The position numbers and the translations under genes were made by a program. This document shows positions 32,585 to 41,934 of a stretch of DNA of 64,000 bases, piece by piece; the stretch's first letter is position 1; every line of letters starts with the position of its first letter. Source of the stretch: UBA1479 sp038109305 (GTDB lineage Bacteria > Pseudomonadota > Alphaproteobacteria > Rhodospirillales > Casp-alpha2). Where the stretch lies: NCBI GenBank assembly GCA_038109305.1, contig JAYNIR010000005.1, positions 62,001-126,000 on the forward strand, written 5' to 3'. Below the pieces are notes generated by a model. It did no database searches, had not been told where the DNA came from, and was given only the letters and a program-made list of their open reading frames with translations.

Positions 32585-34020
32585 CGCTGAGGCTCCGTGC
32601 CGACGCTGTCCAGGAACCGGCCGTAATCGTATAGCCGCCGCATGGCTTTCACCGCGCCCCGCGCCGACATATACACGGGCACGCCGTTCTGTTTAAGCGC
32701 CGGCAGCGCCTTGGAAGCCAACGACGCTGCGCCCGTCCAGGCGACGATCACGGGCTTGTCCGCGGATTTGGCGGCGTCCGTGAACATGTCGGCGTAAATG
32801 CTCGCGCGCGGTTCTGCCACCATGGTCACCAGCAAAAACAGCCCATCGATTTCGGGCGCTTGCAGGACCGTCCGGATGGTGTCCTGGTATCCCGTTTTGA
32901 AGGACCGGATTTCCTGCGTCACGTCGACCGGATTGCGCAGGGCGGCGAAGGCCGGCAGGGAGGATTTGAGCGCTTTCTGGGTTTCGGCGCTCAGTTCCGG
33001 CACATCCAGACCCCAGCGATGGCATTCGTCGGCGCACACGCCGCCGATGCCGCCCGACGGCGCGACAAGGCCCATGTTCCGGCCGCGGGGCAGTTTGTTC
33101 AGAAGTCTTGAAAAGGTGATTGCCGTCGGCAGCAGTTCCGATGCGTCGTCGACCCGGACCAGCCCGAATTTTTTGCAGACCGCGTTGAACACGTCATCCG
33201 ATCCGACCATGGCGCCGGTGTGGGAAAGCGACGCCGCCGCCGAAACATCGGACAGGCCGATCTTGTTCAGCACGATGGGTTTGCCCGCCGCCGCCGCGCG
33301 GGCAGAGGCCTTGGCGAACCTGTCTGGATCGCGAATGCCTTCGATGAAAAGCGTGATGACGGTTGTGTCCGGGTCATCCGCCAGCCAGTCCAGGTAATCG
33401 GCGACGGTCAAGTTGGCTTCGTTGCCAACGGATATCCAGTGGCTGAAGCCGCCCATTTCCTCCGTCCCTGTGCCGAGCATGGAACCGCCGACCGCGCCCG
33501 ACTGGGTGATGAAGGCGATGCCGCCCGGCCGGAATACGTCCAACTGGCAGACCATGGAGGTACACGGCGCCATGGCGCCGGCGACGGAAATCAGCCCGTT
33601 GGTGTTGGGCCCGCAGAACCGGACGCCGCCCGTGCGGGCCGCATTGATCAATTCGGTTTCCATGTCGCGCTGTCCCGCTTCGGCAAATCCCGACGCGAGC
33701 ACGATGGCGGCTTTGACCCCGCGTTCGCCGCAGGCCGCCATGACCGCCGCGCAGGCCGGGCCCGGTACGGCGATGACGGCCATGTCGATGTCGCCCGGGA
33801 CGGCGTCCAGCGTCGGGAAACACGGCAACCCCTCGACCGTGGTTTCCTTCGGGTTCACGGGATAGATCGCGCCTTGGTACCCGTGCTTGATCAGGTGTTT
33901 CAAGGCGACCGTGCCCAGCTTGTCGCCGCCCGCCGCGTTGGGCGTGTTGGACGCGCCGATGACCGCGACTGCGCGGGCGCGGATCAGCGCATCCAGCGCG
34001 CTCGTAGCCGGGCCGGCCAA
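32581..34020 (-). CDS. ADP-forming acyl-CoA synthetase, alpha (CoA-binding) subunit
   Basis: A 479-residue CoA-binding and CoA-ligase subunit. It has an N-terminal Rossmann fold (AVAVIGASNTPNAAGGD), a succinyl-CoA synthetase-like ligase core with the phospho-His in ASLSHTGAMVGSD, and the CoA-site sequence CGPNTNGLIS. With the ATP-grasp subunit downstream it forms an NDP-forming acyl-CoA synthetase, probably acting on a branched or aromatic acid given its neighbours. It lies five bases downstream of the enoyl-CoA hydratase stop. Confidence 0.9.
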   Translation of the reverse strand: MAGPATSALDALIRARAVAVIGASNTPNAAGGDKLGTVALKHLIKHGYQGAIYPVNPKETTVEGLPCFPTLDAVPGDIDMAVIAVPGPACAAVMAACGERGVKAAIVLASGFAEAGQRDMETELINAARTGGVRFCGPNTNGLISVAGAMAPCTSMVCQLDVFRPGGIAFITQSGAVGGSMLGTGTEEMGGFSHWISVGNEANLTVADYLDWLADDPDTTVITLFIEGIRDPDRFAKASARAAAAGKPIVLNKIGLSDVSAAASLSHTGAMVGSDDVFNAVCKKFGLVRVDDASELLPTAITFSRLLNKLPRGRNMGLVAPSGGIGGVCADECHRWGLDVPELSAETQKALKSSLPAFAALRNPVDVTQEIRSFKTGYQDTIRTVLQAPEIDGLFLLVTMVAEPRASIYADMFTDAAKSADKPVIVAWTGAASLASKALPALKQNGVPVYMSARGAVKAMRRLYDYGRFLDSVGTEPQR

Positions 34021-34025
34021 GGGCG

Positions 34026-34823
34026 TCAGCCTTTCTTCTTGGCTTCAAGCGTCGCGACCAGCGCCGCCACGGCCTCGTCGTGTTCGGGCTCGTTGTGCGC
34101 TAAGGCCTGAAACGCCGCCGACATTTCCAACAGCGTTTCCAGCGACGTGTGCATGCTTTCCCGCATCAGCCGCTTGGTCAGGCGCAGCGCGTGGGACGGG
34201 TTCGACGCGATGCGTTCGGCCAGTTCGCCCGCCGTGGCCATCAGTTGGACCGCTGGGACGACGCGGGAAACAAGACCGATGCGGTACGCTTCCTCGGCGT
34301 CGATCTGATCGCCGGTGAAGGTCATTTCGTAGGCCTTCGCCATGCCGATGACGCGGGGTAGGAACCACGCCCCGCCGTCGCCCGGAATAATGCCGAGCTT
34401 TACGAAGCTCTCCGCGAACTTGGCGTGTTCCGACGCGATCCGAATGTCGCACATGGTCGCCAGATCGCACCCCGCGCCTATGGCGGGGCCGTTGACGGCG
34501 GCGATAGTGGGCACATGAATGTTGTAAAACGCGCGGGGGATGCGCTGGATGCCTTTTATATAATTCATCCGGATTTCCGCCGGGCGGCCCGCCGAATTGC
34601 CCGTGCGGTCGCGCATGGCATACACGTCGCCGCCCGCCGAAAACGCCCGCCCGGCACCGGTCAGGATGACGCAGCGCACGTCGATGTCGCCGTTGATCCG
34701 GGCGCACGCCTCCTCGAACTCTGGCGACTGGTATTTGCCGGTCAACGAATTGCGCTTGTCCGGGTTGTTCATGGTAAGGGTCACCACCCGGCCCGCTTTT
34801 TCGTATTTCAGGAATTCGTCCAT
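34026..34823 (-). CDS. Enoyl-CoA hydratase/isomerase
   Basis: A 265-residue crotonase-fold protein that hydrates an enoyl-CoA in a beta-oxidation-like pathway. The oxyanion-hole loop is AFSAGGDVYAM and AAVNGPAIGAGCDLATMCD, and the catalytic region ESFVKLGIIPGDGGAWFL has one Glu and an Asp in place of the second common Glu, a variation seen in the family. The operon starts here on the minus strand, divergent from the acyl-CoA dehydrogenase pair, with a shared 111-base control region that contains TTGTATACAA. Confidence 0.9.
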   Translation of the reverse strand: MDEFLKYEKAGRVVTLTMNNPDKRNSLTGKYQSPEFEEACARINGDIDVRCVILTGAGRAFSAGGDVYAMRDRTGNSAGRPAEIRMNYIKGIQRIPRAFYNIHVPTIAAVNGPAIGAGCDLATMCDIRIASEHAKFAESFVKLGIIPGDGGAWFLPRVIGMAKAYEMTFTGDQIDAEEAYRIGLVSRVVPAVQLMATAGELAERIASNPSHALRLTKRLMRESMHTSLETLLEMSAAFQALAHNEPEHDEAVAALVATLEAKKKG

Positions 34824-34906
34824 GGTTCCGCCCCTATCCGGTGGTGCATTTGATCAAGTTCCGTTCGCCGCCTGTTGTAGCCGATGGGGCGGCCTGATAG
34901 AAAGTT

Positions 34907-34916
34907 TTGTATACAA
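34907..34916. promoter_or_regulatory. TTGTATACAA palindrome, candidate GntR-type operator (acyl-CoA locus)
   Basis: A perfect 10-base palindrome in the 111-base divergent region between the enoyl-CoA hydratase and acyl-CoA dehydrogenase genes, 18 bases upstream of the latter's GTG start. Its placement could control both directions at once. Confidence 0.6.
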
Positions 34917-34934
34917 TTCTTTGAGAAAGCACCC

Positions 34935-36098
34935 GTGGAAAACATCCGATTTACCCTAGGCCATTTGCCGCCAAAAGCCGAGGCGCTCCGGGCCGAGGTC
35001 CGCGCCTTTATCGCCGAACACATGAAGGGCGTGCCCGGCGTCGTCCGGGCCAAGTCCTGGGCCGGATTCGACAAGGCCTTTTCGAAAAAAATGGGCGACC
35101 AGGGCTGGATCGGCATGACCTGGCCCAAAAAATACGGCGGGCACGAGCGTAGCGCCCTGGAACGCTATGTGGTGCTGGAAGAAATGCTCGCCGCCGGCGC
35201 GCCCGTTGCGGCGCATTGGGTCGCCGACCGGCAGAGCGGCCCGCTTTTGCTCCGCTTCGGCACCGAGGAGCAGCGGCAAAAGTACCTTCCGCCGATCACC
35301 CGCGGCGAAAGCTATTTCTGCATCGGCATGAGCGAGCCCAATTCCGGATCGGACCTCGCCTCGATCCGCACCCGCGCCGACAAGACCAACGACGGCTGGG
35401 TCGTCAACGGGCAGAAAATCTGGACCTCCAAGGCGCATGAAGCCGACGGCATGATCGCGCTGTTCCGTACGGCGCCCGTCGACCCCAAGGACCGCCACGC
35501 CGGCATGTCGCAGTTCATTTTGGATCCGCGCACGCCCGGCATCACCGTCCGCCCGATCCGCAACATGGTAGGCGAGGAAAATTTCAACGAGGTGTTTTTC
35601 GAAGACCTGCACCTGCCCGCCGATGCGCTGGTCGGGACCGAAGGCGACGGCTGGGGGCAGGTGACGACGGAACTGGCATTCGAACGCTCGGGCCCTGAAC
35701 GGTACCTGTCGAGCTATCAACTGGTTTTCGAACTGGTCCGGGCGCTTGCCGAGGACCGGGCGGAAGGCACCGTCGACCGACTGGCGGCCCAGGGCTTGGG
35801 TCGGATGATCGCCCACATGGGGACGCTCCGGCGCATGTCGCTCTCCGTGGCCACCATGCTGGAAGCCGGCGAAACGCCCAATCTCGCCTCCGCCTTTGTC
35901 AAGGAAGTCGGCGTCGCCTACGAACAGGCGATCCCGTTCCAAACCCACGACATCATGGGCCGCTCGCCGCTCATGGGCGGCGACCCGTTCGACGAGGTGA
36001 TGAATTATAACGCGCTGGCGTCTCGGTCGTTTTCGCTTCGCGGCGGCACGCGCGAGGTCATGCGCGGCATCATCGCCCGCGGCCTGGGCCTCAGGTAG
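34935..36098 (+). CDS. Acyl-CoA dehydrogenase (first of pair)
   Basis: A flavoprotein of the acyl-CoA dehydrogenase family, which puts a double bond into an acyl-CoA using FAD and passes electrons to ETF. I choose the GTG at 34935, because the longer open frame from 34884 runs through the operator-like palindrome; the GTG has a GAGAAAG ribosome site. The 387 residues have the family order: helical N-terminal domain, SYFCIGMSEPNSGSDLASI (flavin and substrate site), and the C-terminal helical domain to RGIIARGLGLR. A second, related gene follows 11 bases downstream. Confidence 0.9.
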   Translation: MENIRFTLGHLPPKAEALRAEVRAFIAEHMKGVPGVVRAKSWAGFDKAFSKKMGDQGWIGMTWPKKYGGHERSALERYVVLEEMLAAGAPVAAHWVADRQSGPLLLRFGTEEQRQKYLPPITRGESYFCIGMSEPNSGSDLASIRTRADKTNDGWVVNGQKIWTSKAHEADGMIALFRTAPVDPKDRHAGMSQFILDPRTPGITVRPIRNMVGEENFNEVFFEDLHLPADALVGTEGDGWGQVTTELAFERSGPERYLSSYQLVFELVRALAEDRAEGTVDRLAAQGLGRMIAHMGTLRRMSLSVATMLEAGETPNLASAFVKEVGVAYEQAIPFQTHDIMGRSPLMGGDPFDEVMNYNALASRSFSLRGGTREVMRGIIARGLGLR

Positions 36099-36109
36099 GG
36101 GATAGCGAT

Positions 36110-37141
36110 ATGAGCAGCGAAACCGCAACCCTGTTGGCCGAAACAGCCGAACGCCTGTTCGATGACCATGTCACCCGCGACGTCATTGTTGGGGCGGAGG
36201 AAGGCCAATGGCCCGACGCCCTTTGGTTGGCATTGGAAGAAAGCGGCCTGACCCAGCCCGTCGCCCCCGAGGATCGGGGCGGCCTCGGCCTTGCCTGGGC
36301 CGACGCCCTCGTCATCGTCTTTGCCGCCGGCAAGTCGTGCGCGCCCGTGCCGCTCGCCGAAACCATGGCGGCGGGGTGGCTTTTGGGCCGCGCCGGGATC
36401 GACGCGCCGTCGGGGCCGCTCGGTCTCGCGCCCGCCGATGCCTCCCAGCCCGTTCCCTGGGGCCGCCAGGCGGCGAACGTGATCTGCGTCGACGGTGACG
36501 ATGTTCAATGCCTGATATCCGATCCCGCCGCCATCCGGCCGGACGCCAACATGGCGGCGGAACCGCGCGATTTCATCAATCGGGAAGACGTGTCCGTTGA
36601 AGCGTCCGGCTCGATTTCGCTCGTGGGCGGCATGTCCGCGGCCGATGCCGTGGGCGCGTTGGTGCGGTCGGCGCAGATGGCGGGTGCTGCGGAACGCTGC
36701 ATCGAACTGGCCGTCACCCACGCCCAGGACCGACAGCAGTTCGGTCGCCCCATCGCCAAGTTTCAGGCGATCCAGCATATGATCGCCGTCGCCGCCGCCC
36801 GCGCGGCGGAGGCCCGGGTCGCCGCCGAGGCCGCGTTCGCGGCCATGGACCGCGTCGGCCCCGACGGGCAGGGCTGGGACGCGGCGCTTTGGGACATCGC
36901 GGCGGCCAAGGTGGTCGCCGGCGAGGCGGCGGGCATCGTCTTCGACTATTGCCATCAGGTGCACGGCGCAATCGGCTTTACCCACGAACACGAACTGAAT
37001 TTCGCGACGCGCAGGCTCTGGGCCTGGCGGGGCGAATTCGGGTCGGAAACCGCGTGGGCGGATTATTTGGGCCGCCGGGCCTTGGCCGAAGGCGCTGATA
37101 ATCTCTGGCCCGCGCTGACGGCGGCGCAGGCGGCGGAGTGA
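36110..37141 (+). CDS. Acyl-CoA dehydrogenase family protein (second of pair)
   Basis: A 343-residue acyl-CoA dehydrogenase-like protein, shorter than its neighbour. The C-terminal part is canonical (RQQFGRPIAKFQAIQHMIA; QVHGAIGFTHEHELN). The N-terminal and middle parts are shortened and diverged, and no convincing flavin-site motif like that of the first gene is seen in the middle. Such two-gene pairs often form a heteromeric dehydrogenase in which one subunit is partly degenerate. It is in an operon with the first gene. Confidence 0.87.
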   Translation: MSSETATLLAETAERLFDDHVTRDVIVGAEEGQWPDALWLALEESGLTQPVAPEDRGGLGLAWADALVIVFAAGKSCAPVPLAETMAAGWLLGRAGIDAPSGPLGLAPADASQPVPWGRQAANVICVDGDDVQCLISDPAAIRPDANMAAEPRDFINREDVSVEASGSISLVGGMSAADAVGALVRSAQMAGAAERCIELAVTHAQDRQQFGRPIAKFQAIQHMIAVAAARAAEARVAAEAAFAAMDRVGPDGQGWDAALWDIAAAKVVAGEAAGIVFDYCHQVHGAIGFTHEHELNFATRRLWAWRGEFGSETAWADYLGRRALAEGADNLWPALTAAQAAE

Positions 37142-37184
37142 CGTCGGCATCGCGGAAAGGGGTTCAATCCAACGGGAGGTGATC

Positions 37185-37867
37185 ATGATTCGCGCAATTC
37201 TGGTTTCCCGTGCCTTGCTCGTGGCAGCGTGTGTTTTCACGGCAGCCTTGCCCTGCGCGGTTCGCGCGGACGGAGTCGGGGTCATCCTCATGCACGGCAA
37301 GAACGGCACCAACCGGCCGGGGTCGCCTGTCGGCAAACTCGGCGGCGACTTCAAGGTCGACGTGCCGGAAATGCTCTGGTCGCGCGACCGGGATTTCGAC
37401 AAGACGCTTTCGGATGCGTTCAAGGAAATCGACGCAGCCGTGGCGCGGCTCAAGGATGCGGGCGCTACCAAGGTCGTCATCGGCGGGCATTCGCTCGGCG
37501 CCGCCGCGGCGCTTGCGTATGCATCACAACGGGGCTAGCTTGCGGGCGTCCTGTTGATGGCGCCGGGCCATCGACCCAATCTGCTGGCGGGGGACAATCA
37601 GGAGGCGATCGACAAGGTGAAGAAATTCATCGCCGACGGCCAGCCGAACGAGCGAGTGGATATCCGGGACGTGAACCAGGGCCGTGAAAAAACTGGTCCG
37701 ACCCGGCGCGCATCGCCGTCGACTGGTTCGACCCCGACGCGGACACGTTGATTTTCAAGAGGTTGCCGGCAAACGGCAAAAGCGCCTATGTCGTGGTCCC
37801 TGGCGGACACAAGGCGACAGCGACCAAGGGAAAATCCGAAATCAAGCCATGGTTCGGCGGGCTATAG
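37185..37867 (+). pseudogene. Broken secreted alpha/beta hydrolase gene
   Basis: The reading starts at the ATG at 37185 with a near-perfect GGAGGTGAT ribosome site and a signal peptide (ending near AVRADG). It continues through VGVILMHGKNGTN and the nucleophile elbow GGHSLGAAAAL, then hits an in-frame TAG at 37536-37538. The same frame resumes with LAGVLLMAPGHRP to about DVNQGR, and a frameshift near 37685 moves the rest to another frame: SDPARIAVDWFDPDADT through KPWFGGL and a TAG at 37865-37867. The stop and frameshift interrupt what would be a 220-230-residue exported hydrolase. Confidence 0.8.
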
Positions 37868-37897
37868 CCCGGCCCGCCGTCGCGCGGGTGCGCCGCC

Positions 37898-38926
37898 TCA
37901 GCCGCCCGCTGTCGCGATGAATTTATCGACGTCGGCGGGTTCCGTGTTGAACGCGAGCACAAGGCGGATCAGGTGCCTGCCGTCCGGGCCCGCGCCCCGA
38001 TCGTAAAACAAAAACCCGGCGGCCTTTAAGCGTTCGACGGTCGCGGCGGGCAGGCGCGGGAAGACCTGGTTGCCGTCGACCGATTGCGTGATCTCGACGT
38101 CCTGGATATTGCCGAGCCCGTCGGCCAGCCGTTTCGCCATGGCGTTCGAATGCCGCGCGTTCAAAAGCCACAGATCGTCTTTAAGATACGCCTCCATCTG
38201 CACCGACATGAAGCGCATTTTCGACAACAACTGGCCCGCGCGTTTCTGTTTGTAAAGGAACTCCGCCGCCAGTGCCTTGTTGAAGATCACCACGGCCTCC
38301 AACGCCAGGGCGCCGTTCTTGGTGCCGCCGAACGACACCACATCGACCCCGGCCTTCCACGTCATGTCGGCGGGGGAGCAGTTCAAGCCCACCATGGCGT
38401 TGGCGAACCGGGCGCCGTCCATGTGCATGGCGAGCCCGTGCTTGCGGCAGACATCGCCGATGGCGGAAATCTGATCGACGGTATAGGCCGTGCCGCGCTC
38501 CGTCAGTTGCGTGATCGAAAGGGCTTTTACCTGCGCGTAGTGTTCGTCACCGCGCCCAGTCATCACCCCGTGGTCCACCTCGGCCGGATCGATCTTGCCG
38601 TCGCCGGCGGCCAGCCCGATCAGCTTGGCGCCGCCCGTGAACATCGCGGGCCCGGTGCCTTCGTGTTCGTTGATGTGGCTGGTTTCGTGGCAGACGACGG
38701 CGCCGTGGCCGGGCACGCACGCCGACAGCGCTAGCCCGTTCGCCGCCGTGCCGGTCGCGACTAAAAAGACATCGCAATCCGTGTCGAACGTATCCGAGAC
38801 GATGGTGCGGACCCGGTTGGTCTCGTCGTCGCGGCCGTAGGGCATGCGGCGGCCGTCGTTGGCGTCGGCCAGGGCCTGGATGATTTTGGGATGGCAGCCG
38901 GCGGTGTTGTCGGAAGCGAAGTTCAT
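37898..38926 (-). CDS. ltaE: Low-specificity L-threonine aldolase
   Basis: A 342-residue PLP enzyme of the threonine aldolase family that cleaves threonine (and similar beta-hydroxy amino acids) to glycine and an aldehyde. The start MNFASDNTAGCHPKI, the PLP-binding Lys in SFGGTKNG, and the cofactor-binding HMDGARFANA and CHETSHINEHEGT regions are typical. It overlaps the upstream JAMM-domain gene by four bases, so it is in the same operon. It is not next to glycine cleavage genes. Confidence 0.9.
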   Translation of the reverse strand: MNFASDNTAGCHPKIIQALADANDGRRMPYGRDDETNRVRTIVSDTFDTDCDVFLVATGTAANGLALSACVPGHGAVVCHETSHINEHEGTGPAMFTGGAKLIGLAAGDGKIDPAEVDHGVMTGRGDEHYAQVKALSITQLTERGTAYTVDQISAIGDVCRKHGLAMHMDGARFANAMVGLNCSPADMTWKAGVDVVSFGGTKNGALALEAVVIFNKALAAEFLYKQKRAGQLLSKMRFMSVQMEAYLKDDLWLLNARHSNAMAKRLADGLGNIQDVEITQSVDGNQVFPRLPAATVERLKAAGFLFYDRGAGPDGRHLIRLVLAFNTEPADVDKFIATAGG

Positions 38927-39396
38927 GGGCGGGCGGATCCTTTTTCTTTTTTTGCGGTCATGTCGGCCTGGTTGGTCGGTGTGACGGCGATTTCGTCGAA
39001 CCCGGATTTGTCGGCCTTCACGACGAAGGCGCGGGGCGGGGCGGCGCGGCCGCCCGCGACCGCGACGATGACCCAGATCAGGTCCGGCTCGTAGGCCTTG
39101 GCAAGGTCGGTCGCCGACGGCTCGGCTCTGCCGTTCGGGTGTGAATGATAATGTCCGACGATGCGTTTGTCCGTGTGCTCAAGCGCCCGCATCAAATCGA
39201 ACCGCACCTGCGGGTCGACCTCGAACGAATCTTCGGCCTCGCCGGTGGTCAGGTTTTCCGATGGCTTCACGCGGGTGACGACGATGGTGTCTTGGCCGTG
39301 ATCGCGTCCCGCCAGAAGCCCGCAGCATTCGCGGGGCCAGGCGGCTTCGGCGGCCTTGGTGATCGCGGTGAGGAACGTAGCGGGGACCAGCAGCAT
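38923..39396 (-). CDS. JAMM/MPN-domain metalloprotease-like protein (M67 family)
   Basis: A 157-residue single-domain Mov34/MPN protein. The JAMM zinc motif is complete: GHYHSHPNGRAEPSATD gives His-x-His and the later Ser and Asp, with a Glu in ECCGLLAG near residue 23. Bacterial members act as deubiquitinase-like proteases on ubiquitin-fold proteins. A MoaD/ThiS-type protein is encoded at 6419-6676 and is a formal candidate substrate type, though far away. It is sandwiched between a small membrane protein gene and ltaE. Confidence 0.88.
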   Translation of the reverse strand: MLLVPATFLTAITKAAEAAWPRECCGLLAGRDHGQDTIVVTRVKPSENLTTGEAEDSFEVDPQVRFDLMRALEHTDKRIVGHYHSHPNGRAEPSATDLAKAYEPDLIWVIVAVAGGRAAPPRAFVVKADKSGFDEIAVTPTNQADMTAKKEKGSARP

Positions 39397-39399
39397 GGC

Positions 39400-39750
39400 T
39401 CAGGGGGCAAGCTTGCCCGTCACCCGGCCCAGCGCCGGATCGACGATCAGCACATGGCCGCAACGGGCGGCGGACCGGGGACCGGTCAGAACATAGAGCA
39501 TGCCGCCCGCACTGTTGACGCCTGTTACTTCGCACCCGGTCGGCAGGCCGAGCGCGAGATCGCCCGAGAGCGCGATCGGCGGGGTGGGGCGTCCGGTGGG
39601 CATGGCGGCCTTGGCCGGGGCGTCCGATGTACTGAACAGCTTCCAGTTGGGGTCCTGGGTGGTTTTGTAGAACCCGAAGACCAAAAGCCCGAGGCTCAGC
39701 ATGATCAGCACGCCCATGCCGATCACCAGTGTTTTCAAAAGCGCATGCAT
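39400..39750 (-). CDS. Small membrane protein, DUF6476-like
   Basis: A 116-residue protein with one N-terminal membrane segment (TLVIGMGVLIMLSLGLLVFGF) and a short exported domain that carries two Cys (LPTGCEVTGVN and ARCGHVLIVD) and ends in GRVTGKLAP. It resembles the DUF6476 family of alphaproteobacteria, identified from memory. It starts an operon with the JAMM and ltaE genes and is divergent from the pseudouridine synthase gene. No function is known. Confidence 0.72.
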   Translation of the reverse strand: MHALLKTLVIGMGVLIMLSLGLLVFGFYKTTQDPNWKLFSTSDAPAKAAMPTGRPTPPIALSGDLALGLPTGCEVTGVNSAGGMLYVLTGPRSAARCGHVLIVDPALGRVTGKLAP

Positions 39751-39853
39751 GGCGCTGTTGTCGGTCGAGAAGCCTGGTCTGTCAAGCCGGGCGGACCGCC
39801 GCCGCCCGCCGCGCTTGACAGGCGGCGCTCAGCCCGCGTTTCCTCTTGGCGTC

Positions 39854-40843
39854 ATGAGCGAGACGCGGGAAATCATTGTTCCGGACGACCGGGCGGGAGA
39901 GCGGCTGGACAAGGCGCTGGCGGATCTGTCGCCGGATCTGTCCCGGGCGCGCGTGCAGGCGTTGCTGGCCGGGGGTCTCGTTGCCGATGCATCGGGCCGC
40001 CCGGTTGCCGAGGCCAAGCGCAAGGTCCGCGCCGGTGACCGCTTCGTGCTGACGGTTCCCGCCCCGGCGCCGGCCAAACCGCAGGCTCAGGCCATGGACC
40101 TGGACATCGTTTATGAAGACAGCGAGCTAATCGTCGTCAACAAGCCCAAGGGACTGGTTGTGCATCCGGCGGCGGGCAACCCGGACCGGACCCTGGTCAA
40201 TGCGCTCATCGCCCACTGCGGCGCGGGTCTTTCCGGCATCGGCGGCGAAATGCGCCCTGGCATCGTCCATCGGCTGGATAAGGACACCTCGGGCCTGCTG
40301 GTCGCGGCCAAGACCGATGCCGCCCACCAAAGCCTGAGCAAACAATTCGCCGAGCATTCCATCGAACGCGCCTACCTGGCGGTGGTCTGGGGCGTGCCGA
40401 AACCGCTGCGTGACGACATCGAAGGCAACATCGGCCGCGATCCGAAAAACCGCAAACGCATGGCGGTCCGTGTGAGAGGCGGCAAGCCTGCGAAAACCGC
40501 CTATCGGGTGATCGAAGCGTTCGGCGATCAGGCGGCCCTGGTCGAATGCCGGCTGGCGACCGGGCGCACCCATCAGATTCGCGTGCACACGGCCTCGATC
40601 GGGCATCCGGTGATCGGCGACCCCATGTACGGCGGCCGGCGGGGGCGGCAGTACGCCTCCGCGCTGGTCGGCAGGACCGTTAGAAAGACCGCCGAAGACG
40701 CCGGGCTCATCCTGCCTGAAACCCAAGCCTTACACGCATATAAACTGGGATTTCATCACCATCTGACCGGTGAGGATTTGCATTTCGAATCAAAAAGTAC
40801 AAGAGAAATCAGTAATTTATGCGACTTTTTCAGGTCGCTCTAA
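39854..40843 (+). CDS. rluD: RluA-family pseudouridine synthase
   Basis: A 329-residue rRNA pseudouridine synthase. It has an N-terminal S4 RNA-binding domain (DRAGERLDKALADLSPDLSRA), then the catalytic core with the Asp motif GIVHRLDKDTSGLL and the ATGRTHQIRVHTASIGHP loop. The ATG at 39854 (MSETREII) is preceded by a weak ribosome site; the open frame upstream to 39701 runs through the promoter and is not used. In alphaproteobacteria rluD next to rpoH, as here, is a common order, which supports the identification. Confidence 0.9.
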   Translation: MSETREIIVPDDRAGERLDKALADLSPDLSRARVQALLAGGLVADASGRPVAEAKRKVRAGDRFVLTVPAPAPAKPQAQAMDLDIVYEDSELIVVNKPKGLVVHPAAGNPDRTLVNALIAHCGAGLSGIGGEMRPGIVHRLDKDTSGLLVAAKTDAAHQSLSKQFAEHSIERAYLAVVWGVPKPLRDDIEGNIGRDPKNRKRMAVRVRGGKPAKTAYRVIEAFGDQAALVECRLATGRTHQIRVHTASIGHPVIGDPMYGGRRGRQYASALVGRTVRKTAEDAGLILPETQALHAYKLGFHHHLTGEDLHFESKSTREISNLCDFFRSL

Positions 40844-41011
40844 GATTCCCCTATACTTGAGTAACTTCGTCATGTATTGTCCTGGAAATCGTAGAAACAC
40901 GCCAATCTCTTGAATTTTCGGCGGGCGGCTGTCCGGCCTTGGTTCTGCACGGGTTGGCCGGAAGGGACGGTGGGCAGGGCGGCCAACGCGTCGGTGCTAC
41001 CGCAGACTAAA

Positions 41012-41905
41012 ATGGGTTCTTACGCACCGCCCAGGAGTGATCTGGCCTTCGGGCCGGACGACAACCTGTCACGTTATCTCTGCCGCATCCGGGAATTCCC
41101 GATGCTGGGAACGGGCGAGGAAGTCTCGCTCGCCCGCCGTTGGCGGGACCACGGCGACGAAGACGCCGCCGCACAGATGGTCAAAAGCCACCTTCGGCTG
41201 GTCGCCAAAATCGCCATGGGCTATCGCGGCTACGGCCTGCCCGTGGGCGATCTAATTTCAGAAGGCAACGTCGGCATGATGCAGGCGGTTCAGCGGTTCG
41301 ATCCGGAACGCGGGTTCCGACTCGCGACCTATGCCATGTGGTGGATCCGCGCGTCGATTCAGGAATACATCCTGAGGTCCTGGTCATTGGTCAAGCTCGG
41401 TACCACGGCGGCGCAGAAGAAGCTGTTCTTCAACCTGCGCAAGATCAAGGCGCAGATGAAGGCGATTGACGACGGCGACCTGCATCCGGAACAGGTGCGG
41501 AAAATCGCCCGCCGGCTGGATGTGTCCGAGGTCGAGGTCATTTCCATGAACCGGCGCCTTGCCGGGGTCGACCAGTCTCTCAACGCGCCGCTTCGCGAAG
41601 ACGCGGATGGAGAATGGCAGGACTGGCTGGTGGAAGACAGCGACGACCAGGAAAACATGCTTGCCGATCATCAGGAACTGTCGGAACGGCGGAACATGCT
41701 GAGCGCCGCGCTGAAAAACCTGTCCGACCGGGAACGCCGGATTATTTCCGAACGCCGCCTGAAAGACAGCCCGGCGACGCTCCAGGATTTGAGCGAGGAA
41801 TACGGCATTTCCCGCGAACGGGTCCGCCAGATCGAGGTCCGCGCCTTTGAAAAGCTGCAGAAATCGGTCAAGAACGCGGTCATCGAGCAACACATCGCTC
41901 ATTAG
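41012..41905 (+). CDS. rpoH: RNA polymerase heat-shock sigma factor (sigma-32)
   Basis: A 297-residue sigma-32 protein, which directs RNA polymerase to heat-shock promoters. Region 2 is clear: LRLVAKIAMGYRGYGLPVGD and ATYAMWWIRASIQEYILRSW. The RpoH-box region is QKKLFFNLRKIKAQM, and region 4 is GISRERVRQIEVRAFEKLQ. I choose the ATG at 41012 (MGSYAPPRSDLAFG); the open frame extends upstream, but that part is unlike the family. It follows rluD by 168 bases, which hold its promoter. TATACT at 40851-40856 is a possible -10 but has no good -35. Confidence 0.93.
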   Translation: MGSYAPPRSDLAFGPDDNLSRYLCRIREFPMLGTGEEVSLARRWRDHGDEDAAAQMVKSHLRLVAKIAMGYRGYGLPVGDLISEGNVGMMQAVQRFDPERGFRLATYAMWWIRASIQEYILRSWSLVKLGTTAAQKKLFFNLRKIKAQMKAIDDGDLHPEQVRKIARRLDVSEVEVISMNRRLAGVDQSLNAPLREDADGEWQDWLVEDSDDQENMLADHQELSERRNMLSAALKNLSDRERRIISERRLKDSPATLQDLSEEYGISRERVRQIEVRAFEKLQKSVKNAVIEQHIAH

Positions 41906-41934
41906 CCGCCGGGGCCTGCTCATCAAGGCGCAAT

